Of a stretch of 19,034 nucleotides of DNA, positions 6,948 to 15,247 are shown piece after piece (position 1 is the stretch's first letter; each line of letters starts with the position of its first letter). Under the pieces are notes generated by a model. That model did no database searches. It was not told the origin of the DNA and worked only from the letters and a program-made list of their open reading frames with translations. The position numbers were made by a program, and so were the translations under genes. The DNA is from Ruminococcus sp. UBA7013 (GTDB lineage Bacteria > Bacillota > Clostridia > Oscillospirales > Ruminococcaceae). The stretch spans positions 1 through 19,034 of the forward strand of contig DJXD01000129.1 in the NCBI GenBank assembly GCA_002449585.1, written 5' to 3'.

Positions 6948-6980
6948 AATGCAGTCCACATAGGACTGCATTTTTATTTT
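6948..6980. terminator. Bidirectional intrinsic terminator between convergent operons
   Basis: Perfect 10-bp stem AATGCAGTCC / GGACTGCATT with a 5-base loop. It is followed on the plus strand by TTTTTATTTT and on the minus strand by GTTTTTA. It starts 4 bp after the methyltransferase stop and ends 8 bp before the ABC ATPase stop, so it can end both convergent transcripts. Confidence 0.9.
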
Positions 6981-6988
6981 AGAAATCT

Positions 6989-7660
6989 TCATATTATCTT
7001 TCCATTGTCCAAATATAGAATCCGTGAGCCATAATCTGCACAAAATTGGGAATGTGTCACTTGTAAAATTGTAATATGCTTTTCTGCATTAATCGTTTTA
7101 AATAATTCCATAATCTCCTGTGTTGCCTTGCTATCCAGATTGCCAGTCGGCTCATCTGCCAAAATCAATTCTGGATCACCCAGAACCGCACGAGCAATGG
7201 AAACTCTTTGCTGCTGGCCGCCGGAAAGCTGTGCCGGTTTTGCATGGCGTTTTTCTGTGAGCCTGGTAATAGAAAGAATTTGTTCCAGTTTGTTCTGATA
7301 ATCTGGTACATCCAGCCCAGCCATTTTGACAGGAAGCAAAATATTATCTTCAACGGAAAGATTCTGCACTAGATTGTAGAACTGAAATACAAATCCGATA
7401 TATCGCAGCCGCAGCGCAGACATTTCTTTTTCTTTTAATCCTGTGAGTGTTTTTCCACATACGGTGATATTGCCTTGATATGCCGTATCTAATCCCCCGA
7501 TCAGATAGAGCAGTGTAGATTTACCACTTCCGGATGCACCCATCAAAGACACAAATTCCCCCTTTTGTATTTCCAATGAAACACCATCCAGCACTTGCTG
7601 AAAAGTATCACCCTTTCCAAAGGATTTTTTGACCTCCTCAACGGTAATGATATTATCCAT
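6989..7660 (-). CDS. ABC transporter ATP-binding protein, MacB/LolD-like
   Basis: 223-residue ATPase that powers the FtsX-type permease encoded just upstream. Every ABC element is intact: Walker A GASGSGKST (41-49), Q-loop FVFQF (Q93), signature LSGGQQQR (145-152), Walker B LILADEP (E170), D-loop GNLDSK and switch histidine in VTHS (H203). The length is normal for this family (about 220-230). The start ATG has AAGGAGG at good spacing, and that site overlaps the TAA of the permease gene, so the two are co-translated. MacB-type systems couple ATP hydrolysis to mechanical work on extracytoplasmic substrates (lipoproteins, peptides, antibiotics) rather than classical import. Confidence 0.93.
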   Translation of the reverse strand: MDNIITVEEVKKSFGKGDTFQQVLDGVSLEIQKGEFVSLMGASGSGKSTLLYLIGGLDTAYQGNITVCGKTLTGLKEKEMSALRLRYIGFVFQFYNLVQNLSVEDNILLPVKMAGLDVPDYQNKLEQILSITRLTEKRHAKPAQLSGGQQQRVSIARAVLGDPELILADEPTGNLDSKATQEIMELFKTINAEKHITILQVTHSQFCADYGSRILYLDNGKII

Positions 7661-7671
7661 GGAAATCCTCC

Positions 7672-10128
7672 TTACTCATATTTAATTTCATCGGCTGTAT
7701 TCATCCTGTTCAGCATACGAAGCGGAACAATAGCACTCAGCATCATGACAAACCAGACAGCTATCCCAAATCCAGCAAGTTCATGATAATATGGAGTGAT
7801 GTAGATACCAGCATCTACTCTATCAAGTAAATCAGAAATGATCAGCGTCACCGGGATGGAAGTCAGAATAGCAAATAACACGGAAATACCGAAAATTATC
7901 AAATTTTCCAGCACAATCAGCCATGAGAGCTGCTTCCGTGACATAGAAGTGGAGTGTAGTAAGGCATATTCCTTTCGTCGGCTCTCAAATCCAATGATCT
8001 GATTGCCGGAAATACCGATTATTGTCAATAGCAATGCTACGCCAATGATAGTATAAAGCCCTTCACGAATCTGGCGATTTTCCTGCTTTATTGATATAAC
8101 ATATTCTTCCATAGTCTGTGTAGAGCCAGTTCCAGCAAGAATGTTATCCAATTCGGCACGGACACTATCTGGATTAGGAGTGCGTAACAGAATAGAATCA
8201 ATTTGATTATGATACAATTCCTGATACAGTTCCTGTGAAATGACAAATGCACCATTCCCGGTATATAGGGCAGAATCAATATAACAAACCACTGTCATTT
8301 CCCGTTCGATCGGGAACATGCTATCTATCCGGAAGGTGATGCTATATGTACCGCCTTCTTTCATTCCATAGCGATTTGCTAGCCGCTTATCTAAAGCCAT
8401 TTCGTTCATGTTTAATGTCTCTGGCAGATTGTGAATTGCTTGAAACTGTGTACCATCTGGCAGAGCATAAATCATTAGATCTGTCTTTGTCTCTTCTCCA
8501 CAGATGATAAATTTATCCATAGCCTGATAAATATATTCTGTTTCCGTCACGCCGTCCAGATTTTCTAGAAATAATAAATCTTTTTTCTTCTGGTTTCCTG
8601 TGTTGATGACAATGACATCTGTATCATAAAATTGTGCTTCCGATGCATGAATAATAGAAGTGCCAAGGATAAAGAGTGCAGTGGCTGCTGTCATGCAGGT
8701 TGCCCCAAGGACAATATTACCCATATTGTGCTTTTTGCTTCCTGCTTCAATTGCTGCAAATTCTGCGACAGGCGCATGAAGCCTAGCAAACAGCCTTTGC
8801 AACAGAATTACAATGCCCTTACTAACAAATTGTGCAGAAAATGCCATCCCCACAACCAGCAATAGAACGGCCATAATGCTTTGATAAGAATGTAATACAG
8901 ATAATCCTGATAGTATACCAATCATAAGCATCATTGCACCGATGACAGTCTTCACATAGGAAATCTGATATTCAGTATCTTTTCCCCCAAAGATAATATC
9001 ACGAATAGGCGTTTTGACTGCATGAAGCGTTTCCGCCAGCGGAACAAGTAGCTCAATACATACCGCTCCTGCAATGACAATGAAACAGATCAGTGGTGAA
9101 ATGTGCCCTGCGATTGTCCTGGGGTCAAAAGTAGTATTTTCTGATGAGGCCACACTGAAATTATCTAGTATCAGCGGCCGCAATAGCAGATAGATGAGCA
9201 ATCCCAGCAAACTACCAATGATGCCATATAGAGCATTCTCCAGCATGAGAATACAAGTCGTCTTGCGCCGAGAAATGCCGATGCTTCGGAGCGTTCCAAT
9301 CACAGACATGCGCTCGGTGATAATCTTCTCCGAAAAGCTGACAGTTACAAAAATCACCAGCAGGAATGTCAGCACAAACACGAGTGCCAGTACTGCATTT
9401 AAATTATTAATACTCTGCTGCATTTCATCATTCATGTAAACTGGTTCTATTTCAATATCAGGATAAGCACTTTGTAATGCTGTTTCAAAAGAGGTATAAT
9501 CATCATTCAGCACGTCCACAAAAGCCATTGAATAAATCACAGTGCCATTCAGACGCTCAGCAGCAGCAATAGTAGTTGCCGCTGTTAATTCCCCACCTCC
9601 GCCAACAAAGCCACGCTCTGTGAAGATGGCGGCCACTGTCAGCCCGAATGTCTCGCCAGTGTAGTCAGTCAGCGTGATAGTATCACCGATTGTGTAGCCA
9701 TATTTCTGGCTGTATTTTGAGCCAATGGCAATTTCGGCATCTGTAAGGTTTAATGGTTCTGGCAGAATACCAATGCGATAAGCAGCATTCAGATCCGAAA
9801 AAGCCATAATTTCAATATCATCCGAAAATACATAGGAATAAAGCTGTTCCTCTCGCCGGGATTCACGCTTTCCGGCAAATTCTGTATAGACAATATCAGC
9901 GGCAGGACATTCTGCAAACATCTCGTCAGCAAGTCCTTTTTCATAAGTAACATAATAATCACTATTACCCATATAATCCGTCGCAAACCCCTGAAAAATC
10001 ATTTTCAGAGAATTGCCCATATCCAGCATCAGAAAGGCCGCTATACTTGCTGTCATAATACAGAACAGCAGAACGATCAGACGTAGTGGACGCTCCAGCA
10101 TATTTTTTAGTGTATATTTCAACAGCAT
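7672..10128 (-). CDS. ABC transporter permease, FtsX/MacB family (two FtsX domains)
   Basis: 818-residue membrane protein with about ten predicted membrane segments: about 17-37, 243-265, 297-322, 342-365, 394-413, 417-438, 470-492, 688-710, 737-764 and 784-804. One extracytoplasmic domain (about 40-240) follows the first helix, and another (about 493-687) precedes the last three. The two FtsX domains (about 245-375 and 688-812) mark it as the 10-TM class of Firmicutes that includes bacitracin/antimicrobial peptide and lipoprotein exporters. The motif RSIGISRRKT in the first FtsX domain is typical. Start ATG 10128 follows AGGTGG. It sits 3 bp behind the M13 peptidase stop and directly before the ATPase. 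No HlyD/MacA-type adaptor is encoded nearby. Substrate unknown. Confidence 0.9.
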   Translation of the reverse strand: MLLKYTLKNMLERPLRLIVLLFCIMTASIAAFLMLDMGNSLKMIFQGFATDYMGNSDYYVTYEKGLADEMFAECPAADIVYTEFAGKRESRREEQLYSYVFSDDIEIMAFSDLNAAYRIGILPEPLNLTDAEIAIGSKYSQKYGYTIGDTITLTDYTGETFGLTVAAIFTERGFVGGGGELTAATTIAAAERLNGTVIYSMAFVDVLNDDYTSFETALQSAYPDIEIEPVYMNDEMQQSINNLNAVLALVFVLTFLLVIFVTVSFSEKIITERMSVIGTLRSIGISRRKTTCILMLENALYGIIGSLLGLLIYLLLRPLILDNFSVASSENTTFDPRTIAGHISPLICFIVIAGAVCIELLVPLAETLHAVKTPIRDIIFGGKDTEYQISYVKTVIGAMMLMIGILSGLSVLHSYQSIMAVLLLVVGMAFSAQFVSKGIVILLQRLFARLHAPVAEFAAIEAGSKKHNMGNIVLGATCMTAATALFILGTSIIHASEAQFYDTDVIVINTGNQKKKDLLFLENLDGVTETEYIYQAMDKFIICGEETKTDLMIYALPDGTQFQAIHNLPETLNMNEMALDKRLANRYGMKEGGTYSITFRIDSMFPIEREMTVVCYIDSALYTGNGAFVISQELYQELYHNQIDSILLRTPNPDSVRAELDNILAGTGSTQTMEEYVISIKQENRQIREGLYTIIGVALLLTIIGISGNQIIGFESRRKEYALLHSTSMSRKQLSWLIVLENLIIFGISVLFAILTSIPVTLIISDLLDRVDAGIYITPYYHELAGFGIAVWFVMMLSAIVPLRMLNRMNTADEIKYE

Positions 10129-10131
10129 CTG

Positions 10132-12150
10132 CTACCACCTCCGCACACGATCCTCTGGAGAGACATACATTCCATCGCCCTCCTGAACATCATAAATTGC
10201 ATAGAATTCATCAAAACAGGAGACAACCGCATTAACACGAATCATAGCCGGACTATGTACATCTTCATAGATCTGTTCTCTGGCATAGCTATCCAGTGTC
10301 AATTCCTCCCAGACATTGGCATAGCTTTCAAAAACCTTTTTCTGTGCATCTGGCGTGCCTGCAATAGAAAGAACACATTGTAATCCGCTGATGTCTGCCA
10401 AATTTTCTCCAAGCGTTTTCTGACCATTGACATGATAAGTATTCAGCACCTTGAATTTGTCATAATAATCTACTGTTCGCTTCATAATTTCCTGAAACGC
10501 TTGCACATCTGCCTCCGGCATCCAGCCGGGATGATAGCAGCCTGTTTCATCATATTCCATGCCAGAGTTATCGAATGCGTGGGAAATTTCATGCCCGATA
10601 ATAGCACCGATGCCGCCCAGATTAACAGCCGGATCAGCAGTTTCATCATAGAGTGGTGCATTCATGATAGCCGCTGTGATATTGAAGCAGTTATTTTCCG
10701 ACACATAGCAAGCATTGACAATCTGCGGCGGCATGGCTTCAAAACCATTTACTCGAACAGGTGTACCAATCTTTTCAATATCTGCCTGAAAATGAAATTT
10801 TTTCATATGCAGGAAAGTTTCCAGCATTGAATTTCCAATCAGTGCCGCATCCGCCGGATCAATTTCATGTGGTGTATCTGCGCCAATAAATAACTGCATT
10901 CTGCGAAGCTTCCGGATGAGTGCCGTTTTTCCCTTTGATGTAAGCCAGTCGGCCTTTTGAATCAATATTTCATACATATCAATAATATCTTGACAGATCT
11001 TTGTTACATCCTGCCGTTTTTGTTCTGTGAAATATCGTGCTGTGTAAACTTCGCCAATCTGGTTTTCTAATAGGGTATTGACAGCCTGTATTGCATAGTC
11101 CTGATCGGTCATACCATCAAAATTATTTTTCTGCCCATATTCGGGTGGAAGCACTAGCTCCCAATCCTTCAAAAGTGTGCAGATAGTATAGTCCTTCCAA
11201 ATCTGTAAATGACTCTCATCCAGTAAGGAATCTATCAAAAAAAACTGTGCTGGATCAGAAAAATAAAGACGTTCCGCCGGATATTCCTGAAGGCCACACA
11301 GATGAAGCAGCTGCTCATATGTGAGTATATGCAGCTGCTGTTCCAATTCTTGCTTTGTATATCCATGAAAACGTGTATGCAATGAACTTTCTGCCTGTTC
11401 AAGTGCATCGAAATCTGTACCGGCTGCAATATCCAACAACATGTATTCAATTGCAGTAGCATGATCCTTTGCAGTATCATAATCCATGCCAGCAGCATAC
11501 AGCAAATCACGCATAGTATTGCGATCACCTGCCGCTGAAAATGCATTCTCCAGTAGTTCCTGTAAAGATAACCCTCCAAAAGTATTAATATATATAATAT
11601 ATTCCTCCGTATTTTCCAGATTAGGCATGATATAGGAAAAAACAGCGGTTTTATTGTCATATTCCGTACAGAGTCGTTCCCAGATAGAGAACAATGCATT
11701 CATGGAATCGGCTGCTTGAATTTCGCTGATGACAGAATCTAAAAAATTAGTATCCTGAATACTAGTATCATGTTTTCCAGAATGAGAGTTAAACGCCAGC
11801 CAGTACAGATCATGAATCAGCTGTTCATTGCTGCCTGGTATTACATTTTCTGTATGGGAACTATTTGCAATTTCCAAAATCAGGGCTTCAATCTGATCAT
11901 CAACGGTTTTCTGAATGATATCCAGTGTTCCATTACTGTTATCTGTTTCAGGAAGCTCCATTTGCAACAGTTCTTTAGCATTTTGATAGCCATAGAAATC
12001 ATCTGCCGGGCGCAGTTCGCTGATTGAGAAAGTTTTGTTCTCCTTTGGAATCATCTGATCTGGTGGCGGATCAGTTTCAACTAATGTGCACCCGGTCAAA
12101 AATATCAGTGTCAGGCTAAGTGCCAGTTGTTGTAACTTTCGATTCATCAT
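10132..12150 (-). CDS. M13 family (neprilysin-type) zinc metallopeptidase, lipoprotein
   Basis: 672 residues. A signal peptide ends in lipobox LTGC (C21), so the enzyme is anchored on the outer face of the membrane. The zinc site is IIGHEISHAFDNSG (H520, E521, H524) with GENLADISGLQ supplying the third ligand (E582) and D586. VNACY (489-492) is the substrate-binding NAxY motif. The C-terminus (HSPAMIRVNAVVS ... VRRW) ends as M13 enzymes do. All catalytic residues are present. M13 enzymes cut oligopeptides at the amino side of hydrophobic residues. Two adjacent ATGs (12150, 12147) are possible starts; the site upstream is a weak AGAAG. It is the first gene of an operon with the ABC permease and ATPase, which suggests joint processing and sensing or transport of peptides. 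Confidence 0.93.
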   Translation of the reverse strand: MMNRKLQQLALSLTLIFLTGCTLVETDPPPDQMIPKENKTFSISELRPADDFYGYQNAKELLQMELPETDNSNGTLDIIQKTVDDQIEALILEIANSSHTENVIPGSNEQLIHDLYWLAFNSHSGKHDTSIQDTNFLDSVISEIQAADSMNALFSIWERLCTEYDNKTAVFSYIMPNLENTEEYIIYINTFGGLSLQELLENAFSAAGDRNTMRDLLYAAGMDYDTAKDHATAIEYMLLDIAAGTDFDALEQAESSLHTRFHGYTKQELEQQLHILTYEQLLHLCGLQEYPAERLYFSDPAQFFLIDSLLDESHLQIWKDYTICTLLKDWELVLPPEYGQKNNFDGMTDQDYAIQAVNTLLENQIGEVYTARYFTEQKRQDVTKICQDIIDMYEILIQKADWLTSKGKTALIRKLRRMQLFIGADTPHEIDPADAALIGNSMLETFLHMKKFHFQADIEKIGTPVRVNGFEAMPPQIVNACYVSENNCFNITAAIMNAPLYDETADPAVNLGGIGAIIGHEISHAFDNSGMEYDETGCYHPGWMPEADVQAFQEIMKRTVDYYDKFKVLNTYHVNGQKTLGENLADISGLQCVLSIAGTPDAQKKVFESYANVWEELTLDSYAREQIYEDVHSPAMIRVNAVVSCFDEFYAIYDVQEGDGMYVSPEDRVRRW

Positions 12151-12170
12151 ATTTTTATACTTCTGTTAAT

Positions 12171-12190
12171 CAAAAGCGTGTCTGCTTTTG
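12171..12190. repeat. Small hairpin just upstream of the M13 peptidase start
   Basis: CAAAAGC (12171-12177) and GCTTTTG (12184-12190) form a perfect 7-bp stem with a 6-base loop. It lies in the leader of the peptidase transcript, 20-40 nt before the start codon. There is no long T-run, so it is not a clear terminator; it could affect translation or mRNA stability. Confidence 0.4.
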
Positions 12191-12245
12191 TATACATCAC
12201 TGTAAGCTTCTTATTTTTTGGTTTCACTTTTGTGCCGCCCCTTGC

Positions 12246-12261
12246 TAATAATATATTATTA
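12246..12261. promoter_or_regulatory. 16-bp perfect palindrome in the peptidase operon leader
   Basis: TAATAATATATTATTA is its own reverse complement. It lies about 25-40 bases downstream of the predicted transcription start of the peptidase/ABC operon, a normal place for a repressor site. It is all A/T, so chance symmetry in an AT-rich leader is possible. It does not match a named operator well. Confidence 0.35.
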
Positions 12262-12291
12262 TCCACTTAGTTTTCGCATGATAACGAGTAT

Positions 12292-12320
12292 ATTATAACA
12301 CATTCATCTACTTTTGTCAA
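12292..12320 (-). promoter_or_regulatory. Near-perfect sigma-A promoter of the peptidase/ABC operon
   Basis: On the minus strand TTGACA (12315-12320) and TATAAT (12292-12297) are separated by exactly 17 bp, with TGT before the -10 (extended TGn). The start should be near 12285, giving a leader of about 135 nt. The promoter begins 13 bp after the aldo/keto reductase stop, and no terminator is visible between them. Confidence 0.85.
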
Positions 12321-12333
12321 TATTTATTATTCC

Positions 12334-13296
12334 TTACAGCGCACCAACAATCTTATGAGGAACATATAGTTCTTCCAGATAAAAAATATCTTCCTGTGTG
12401 AGTGTAATATCAAAAGCCTTTGCAATATCATCAAAATATCTGGGCTTTGTTGCACCGATCAGCGGCGAGGTCACGCCCTTTGCCCACAGCCATGACACAG
12501 CAATCTGCGACATGGAAACGTCGTATTTTTTTGCAAGTTCTGCAACTCGTGCAACGATCTGCATATCCTGCCCTTGTGTACTGTCATATTTGGAAACTGC
12601 CACACGATCTGTCTGACTGCGTTTAGAATCCGTTTTCCACTCTTTTCTGCTCAGTCTGCCGGCCGCAAGGGGACTGTAAGGGGTAAGAGATACGCCATAC
12701 TGATGACAAATTGGTATCATCTCTCGCTCATCCTCACGGTATAATAAATTATAATGATTCTGCATCGTTTCAAATTTTGTCCAGCCGTTTTTTTCTGCAC
12801 AAAGCTGCATGTTATGAAACTGATAACCATACATCGCAGAAGCACCCAAAGCACGGACTTTCCCAGCTTTTATAAGACTATCAAGCGTTTCCATTGTTTC
12901 CTCAACAGGGGTATCATAATCGAAACGATGAATGATATATAAATCAATATAATCTGTGCCCAATCTTTTCAAGGATTCATCTACAGAAGTCAAAATACCT
13001 TGCTTTGAGAGCTTGCCCTCATTGAAATATACCTTTGTCGCAATGACAACTTTATCACGGGAAGTATATTCCCGGATGGCTCTACCAAGAAATTCCTCAC
13101 TTGTGCCATGAGAATAAACATTTGCTGTATCAAAGAAATTAATTCCGAGATCAAGTGCCTTTTTTACCATAGCAGAACTATCTTCATAATTCAAAGTCCA
13201 TTGATGAAAATCTTCTGACGGTACACCAAAACTCATGCACCCCACACACAATTTTGATATCTCAATGTCTGTATTTCCAATTTTTGCATATTCCAT
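12334..13296 (-). CDS. Aldo/keto reductase
   Basis: 320-residue cytoplasmic NAD(P)H-dependent oxidoreductase with a TIM-barrel fold that reduces aldehydes or ketones. The catalytic tetrad is visible: D56 and Y61 in GINFFDTANVYSHG, K88 in VVIATKVY, and H123 in LYIIHRFD. The cofactor end carries SPLIGATKPRYFDD. The length matches the YajO/YghZ-like group. The start ATG has only a weak GTGAG site. It follows the remains of a TMEM175-type gene by 15 bp and is probably the last gene of the long minus-strand run coming from 19034. AKRs of this kind often sit beside flavodoxin, cupin and CMD genes with a LysR regulator, which fits here. Confidence 0.92.
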   Translation of the reverse strand: MEYAKIGNTDIEISKLCVGCMSFGVPSEDFHQWTLNYEDSSAMVKKALDLGINFFDTANVYSHGTSEEFLGRAIREYTSRDKVVIATKVYFNEGKLSKQGILTSVDESLKRLGTDYIDLYIIHRFDYDTPVEETMETLDSLIKAGKVRALGASAMYGYQFHNMQLCAEKNGWTKFETMQNHYNLLYREDEREMIPICHQYGVSLTPYSPLAAGRLSRKEWKTDSKRSQTDRVAVSKYDSTQGQDMQIVARVAELAKKYDVSMSQIAVSWLWAKGVTSPLIGATKPRYFDDIAKAFDITLTQEDIFYLEELYVPHKIVGAL

Positions 13297-13311
13297 AATT
13301 ACATCTCACTT

Positions 13312-13841
13312 TCAGTTTAATTTCAATTTTACCTTGCCAATCGTGAAAAACATCGCCGCAAGTATTACACTATCCATCATTGCAGGAGGATAAAACGCCA
13401 CACAGATGATAAATCCTATTGCTTTTATGGCAACATCTGCCCAAAGCAATCGACGGCGTTTTGCAATCATATCTGTTGAATCACTTTCGTGCTTGTTTTC
13501 ATCTTCCAAAACCTTGCTCAGCCATATATTCGAGAGTATCACAAGAATCACAAAAACGCCATAAAAGCCCTGTGTGATCTTGTTGTTGAAATTTTGGCTT
13601 ACAAGGTCAGTAGCATAGGGTATCACAGAACAGAAAAACAGCAGTATCAAATTCACCCATAGTATTTAATCCACATCGAACCGAGCCAGAAAAAAGAAAG
13701 CGTATAGGAGAAAAAACTATGCCCAAGCTCCCACAATGCGGACAAAGTAGGAGCAGAAGGCCTTTCAAGCTATAAGACAAGTATTGTCATAATAATCGCC
13801 AGAACGGCATCAGTAAAAGCGGCTAATCGTTCCTTCTTCAT
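13312..13841 (-). pseudogene. Broken TMEM175-type potassium channel gene
   Basis: Read from ATG 13841 the protein starts MKKERLAAFTDAVLAIIM and continues TILVL, which is the first helix of TMEM175 (the FSD/FTD filter motif). A TAG stop follows at 13770-13772, where the family has Glu (one base from GAG). Past it the same frame continues through LSALWELGHSFFSYT and FFWLGSMWI, then ends at TGA. The family sequence resumes in another frame at LWVNLILLFFCSVIPYAT and runs on to 13312. About 15-20 codons between SMWI and LWVN seem to be missing, with a frameshift. So there is a nonsense mutation plus a frameshifting deletion. The remaining 114-codon 3' frame (from GTG 13656) has three membrane segments and lacks the first filter half. 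The start overlaps the acetyltransferase stop (ATGA), showing it was once translated with it. Confidence 0.85.
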
Positions 13842-14398
13842 TCGTCTATCCTTTTTATGACTCTTGCTGGATTTCCTACTGCTACGCAGTTATCGAGAAT
13901 ATCCTTTGTCACAACCGAGCCTGTACCGACTATAGCATTTTCTCCAATGGTCACGCCCGCAAGAATATTCACCCTTGCACCAATCCATGCATTTTTCTTG
14001 ATGTGAATCTCTTTTGTCTTGATAACATGGATATTGTTCGGTTCATGGTTGACAGTGAGCAGCCCGACCTCTGGCCCCATCATAACACCATCGTCAATGG
14101 TAATTGTTCCAATTGACATAACTGTTAATCCATGATTCGCAAAAACATTTTTTCCAAGAAACACACGATTTGCACAATCGATCTGAAAAGGCGGAGTAAA
14201 GAAGTTTCCGTTTGTCATCTGATCGCAAAGCAGTTCATTTTCAAGCTTCATGATACGCTCCCTGTCGGATGGATCTGTGGAATTTATCTGCCAACAGAGA
14301 TGTCTGCATCTGTCCATTTCTCCGTGTGCTTCACGCTGATATTTTTCATCATGAATATCATAGGATTTGCCCTCACGCAGTTCTTCAAATACCGTCAT
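13838..14398 (-). CDS. Maltose/galactoside-type O-acetyltransferase (left-handed beta-helix)
   Basis: 186 residues from ATG 14398. This start is chosen because MTVFEELREGKSYD lines up with the usual family N-terminus and GAGGG lies 5 nt upstream; ATG 14401 and GTG 14410 are alternatives. An N-terminal Mac domain (about 1-55) is followed by hexapeptide repeats such as VFLGKNVFANHG, ITIDDGVMMGPE and IGARVNILAGVTIGENAIVGTGS. The catalytic histidine is H118 in LTVNHEPN. The family transfers acetyl from acetyl-CoA to hydroxyls of sugars; the real acceptor is not known. It lies between the SDR gene and the broken TMEM175 gene, overlapping the latter by 4 bp. Confidence 0.9.
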   Translation of the reverse strand: MTVFEELREGKSYDIHDEKYQREAHGEMDRCRHLCWQINSTDPSDRERIMKLENELLCDQMTNGNFFTPPFQIDCANRVFLGKNVFANHGLTVMSIGTITIDDGVMMGPEVGLLTVNHEPNNIHVIKTKEIHIKKNAWIGARVNILAGVTIGENAIVGTGSVVTKDILDNCVAVGNPARVIKRIDE

Positions 14399-14406
14399 CA
14401 TATCCC

Positions 14407-15237
14407 TCACTGTTCTGGCCTTAGCGATCCATAAAAAAAGCTGGATGTTGCACCGCCATCAATTAAGAATGTCGAACCGGTGATGAATGCGCCTTTACCA
14501 CTCATAAGAAGCTCTGCTACATTTGCAACTTCATCAGCTGTTCCGGGACGACCTGCCGGACACTTTGCAAACATATTTTTATAAAAATCTCCTCTGATAC
14601 CATTAAATTCATCAATTGCAAGCGGAGTGACGATAATTTCAGGGGCAATATCATTCAATCTTGCACCACGTTCGCCCCACTTCACACATTCGGCCATCAC
14701 ACGCTTTTCGTTGCAGCGTTTCGCCATCTGATAGGCATGAAGCGTATCTTTGATATTTTCCGGCTGTAAGATTTCCAAACTGAGCAGTTCTTCTGTAGGA
14801 GTTGTTGCAAGCTGTTCATCCTGTTCAGCTGTCAACTGCGGCATTCTCCAGCCGGATTGACTTGAAATTGTCACACCACAGCCACCTTTTGTGATGATCT
14901 TGCCGACTTCTTCCAGCAGTACCGCCGTACCATACAGATCCACTTTCAGAATCGTTTCAATAGAGGCTTGTGAGGGCGAAACACCTGCACCATTAACAAG
15001 ATACTTGATTTCCCCAAACTCCTGCGCTTTTGCAATCATTTTAAGAATGCTCTCACGGCTTGATAAATCCATTTCGAAAGGTTCAACATCAAAGCCGGCA
15101 TCCGTCATTATTTTTGCGATTGTCTTGCAATTGTTCATATTCTTATCGCCCAGAATAATCTTTTTGCCGAATCCGATACGGCGGGTAATCGCCATGCTGA
15201 TTTGTCCTGCCCCTGTTACTATCATGACTTCTTTCAT
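14407..15237 (-). CDS. Short-chain dehydrogenase/reductase (SDR) with altered glycine motifs
   Basis: 276 residues from ATG 15237, which has GAGG 8 nt upstream; GTG 15246 is a less likely start. Rossmann elements: TGAGQIS (8-14), D-containing second strand (ILGDKN), NGAG (82-85), catalytic S in TISSQSG, and YQMAK (Y169, K173). This subfamily normally has TGAGQIG and an APG/SPG loop before the TPLA segment. Here the first glycine is Ser (AGC) and the second Glu (APEIIVTPLA, GAA), each one G-to-A change from a Gly codon. The catalytic Tyr and Lys remain. Substrate unknown. The start lies 10 bp after the LysR stop, with the Shine-Dalgarno overlapping it, so it is cotranscribed with the regulator and the acetyltransferase. 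Confidence 0.88.
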   Translation of the reverse strand: MKEVMIVTGAGQISMAITRRIGFGKKIILGDKNMNNCKTIAKIMTDAGFDVEPFEMDLSSRESILKMIAKAQEFGEIKYLVNGAGVSPSQASIETILKVDLYGTAVLLEEVGKIITKGGCGVTISSQSGWRMPQLTAEQDEQLATTPTEELLSLEILQPENIKDTLHAYQMAKRCNEKRVMAECVKWGERGARLNDIAPEIIVTPLAIDEFNGIRGDFYKNMFAKCPAGRPGTADEVANVAELLMSGKGAFITGSTFLIDGGATSSFFYGSLRPEQ

Positions 15238-15247
15238 TACATTCACC

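Noticed and set aside
13312..13656. An intact 114-residue hypothetical membrane protein starting at GTG 13656
   Set aside because: GTG 13656 is the Val codon of the WVN segment inside a TMEM175-type sequence and has no ribosome binding site; the missing N-terminal half is readable upstream in another frame.
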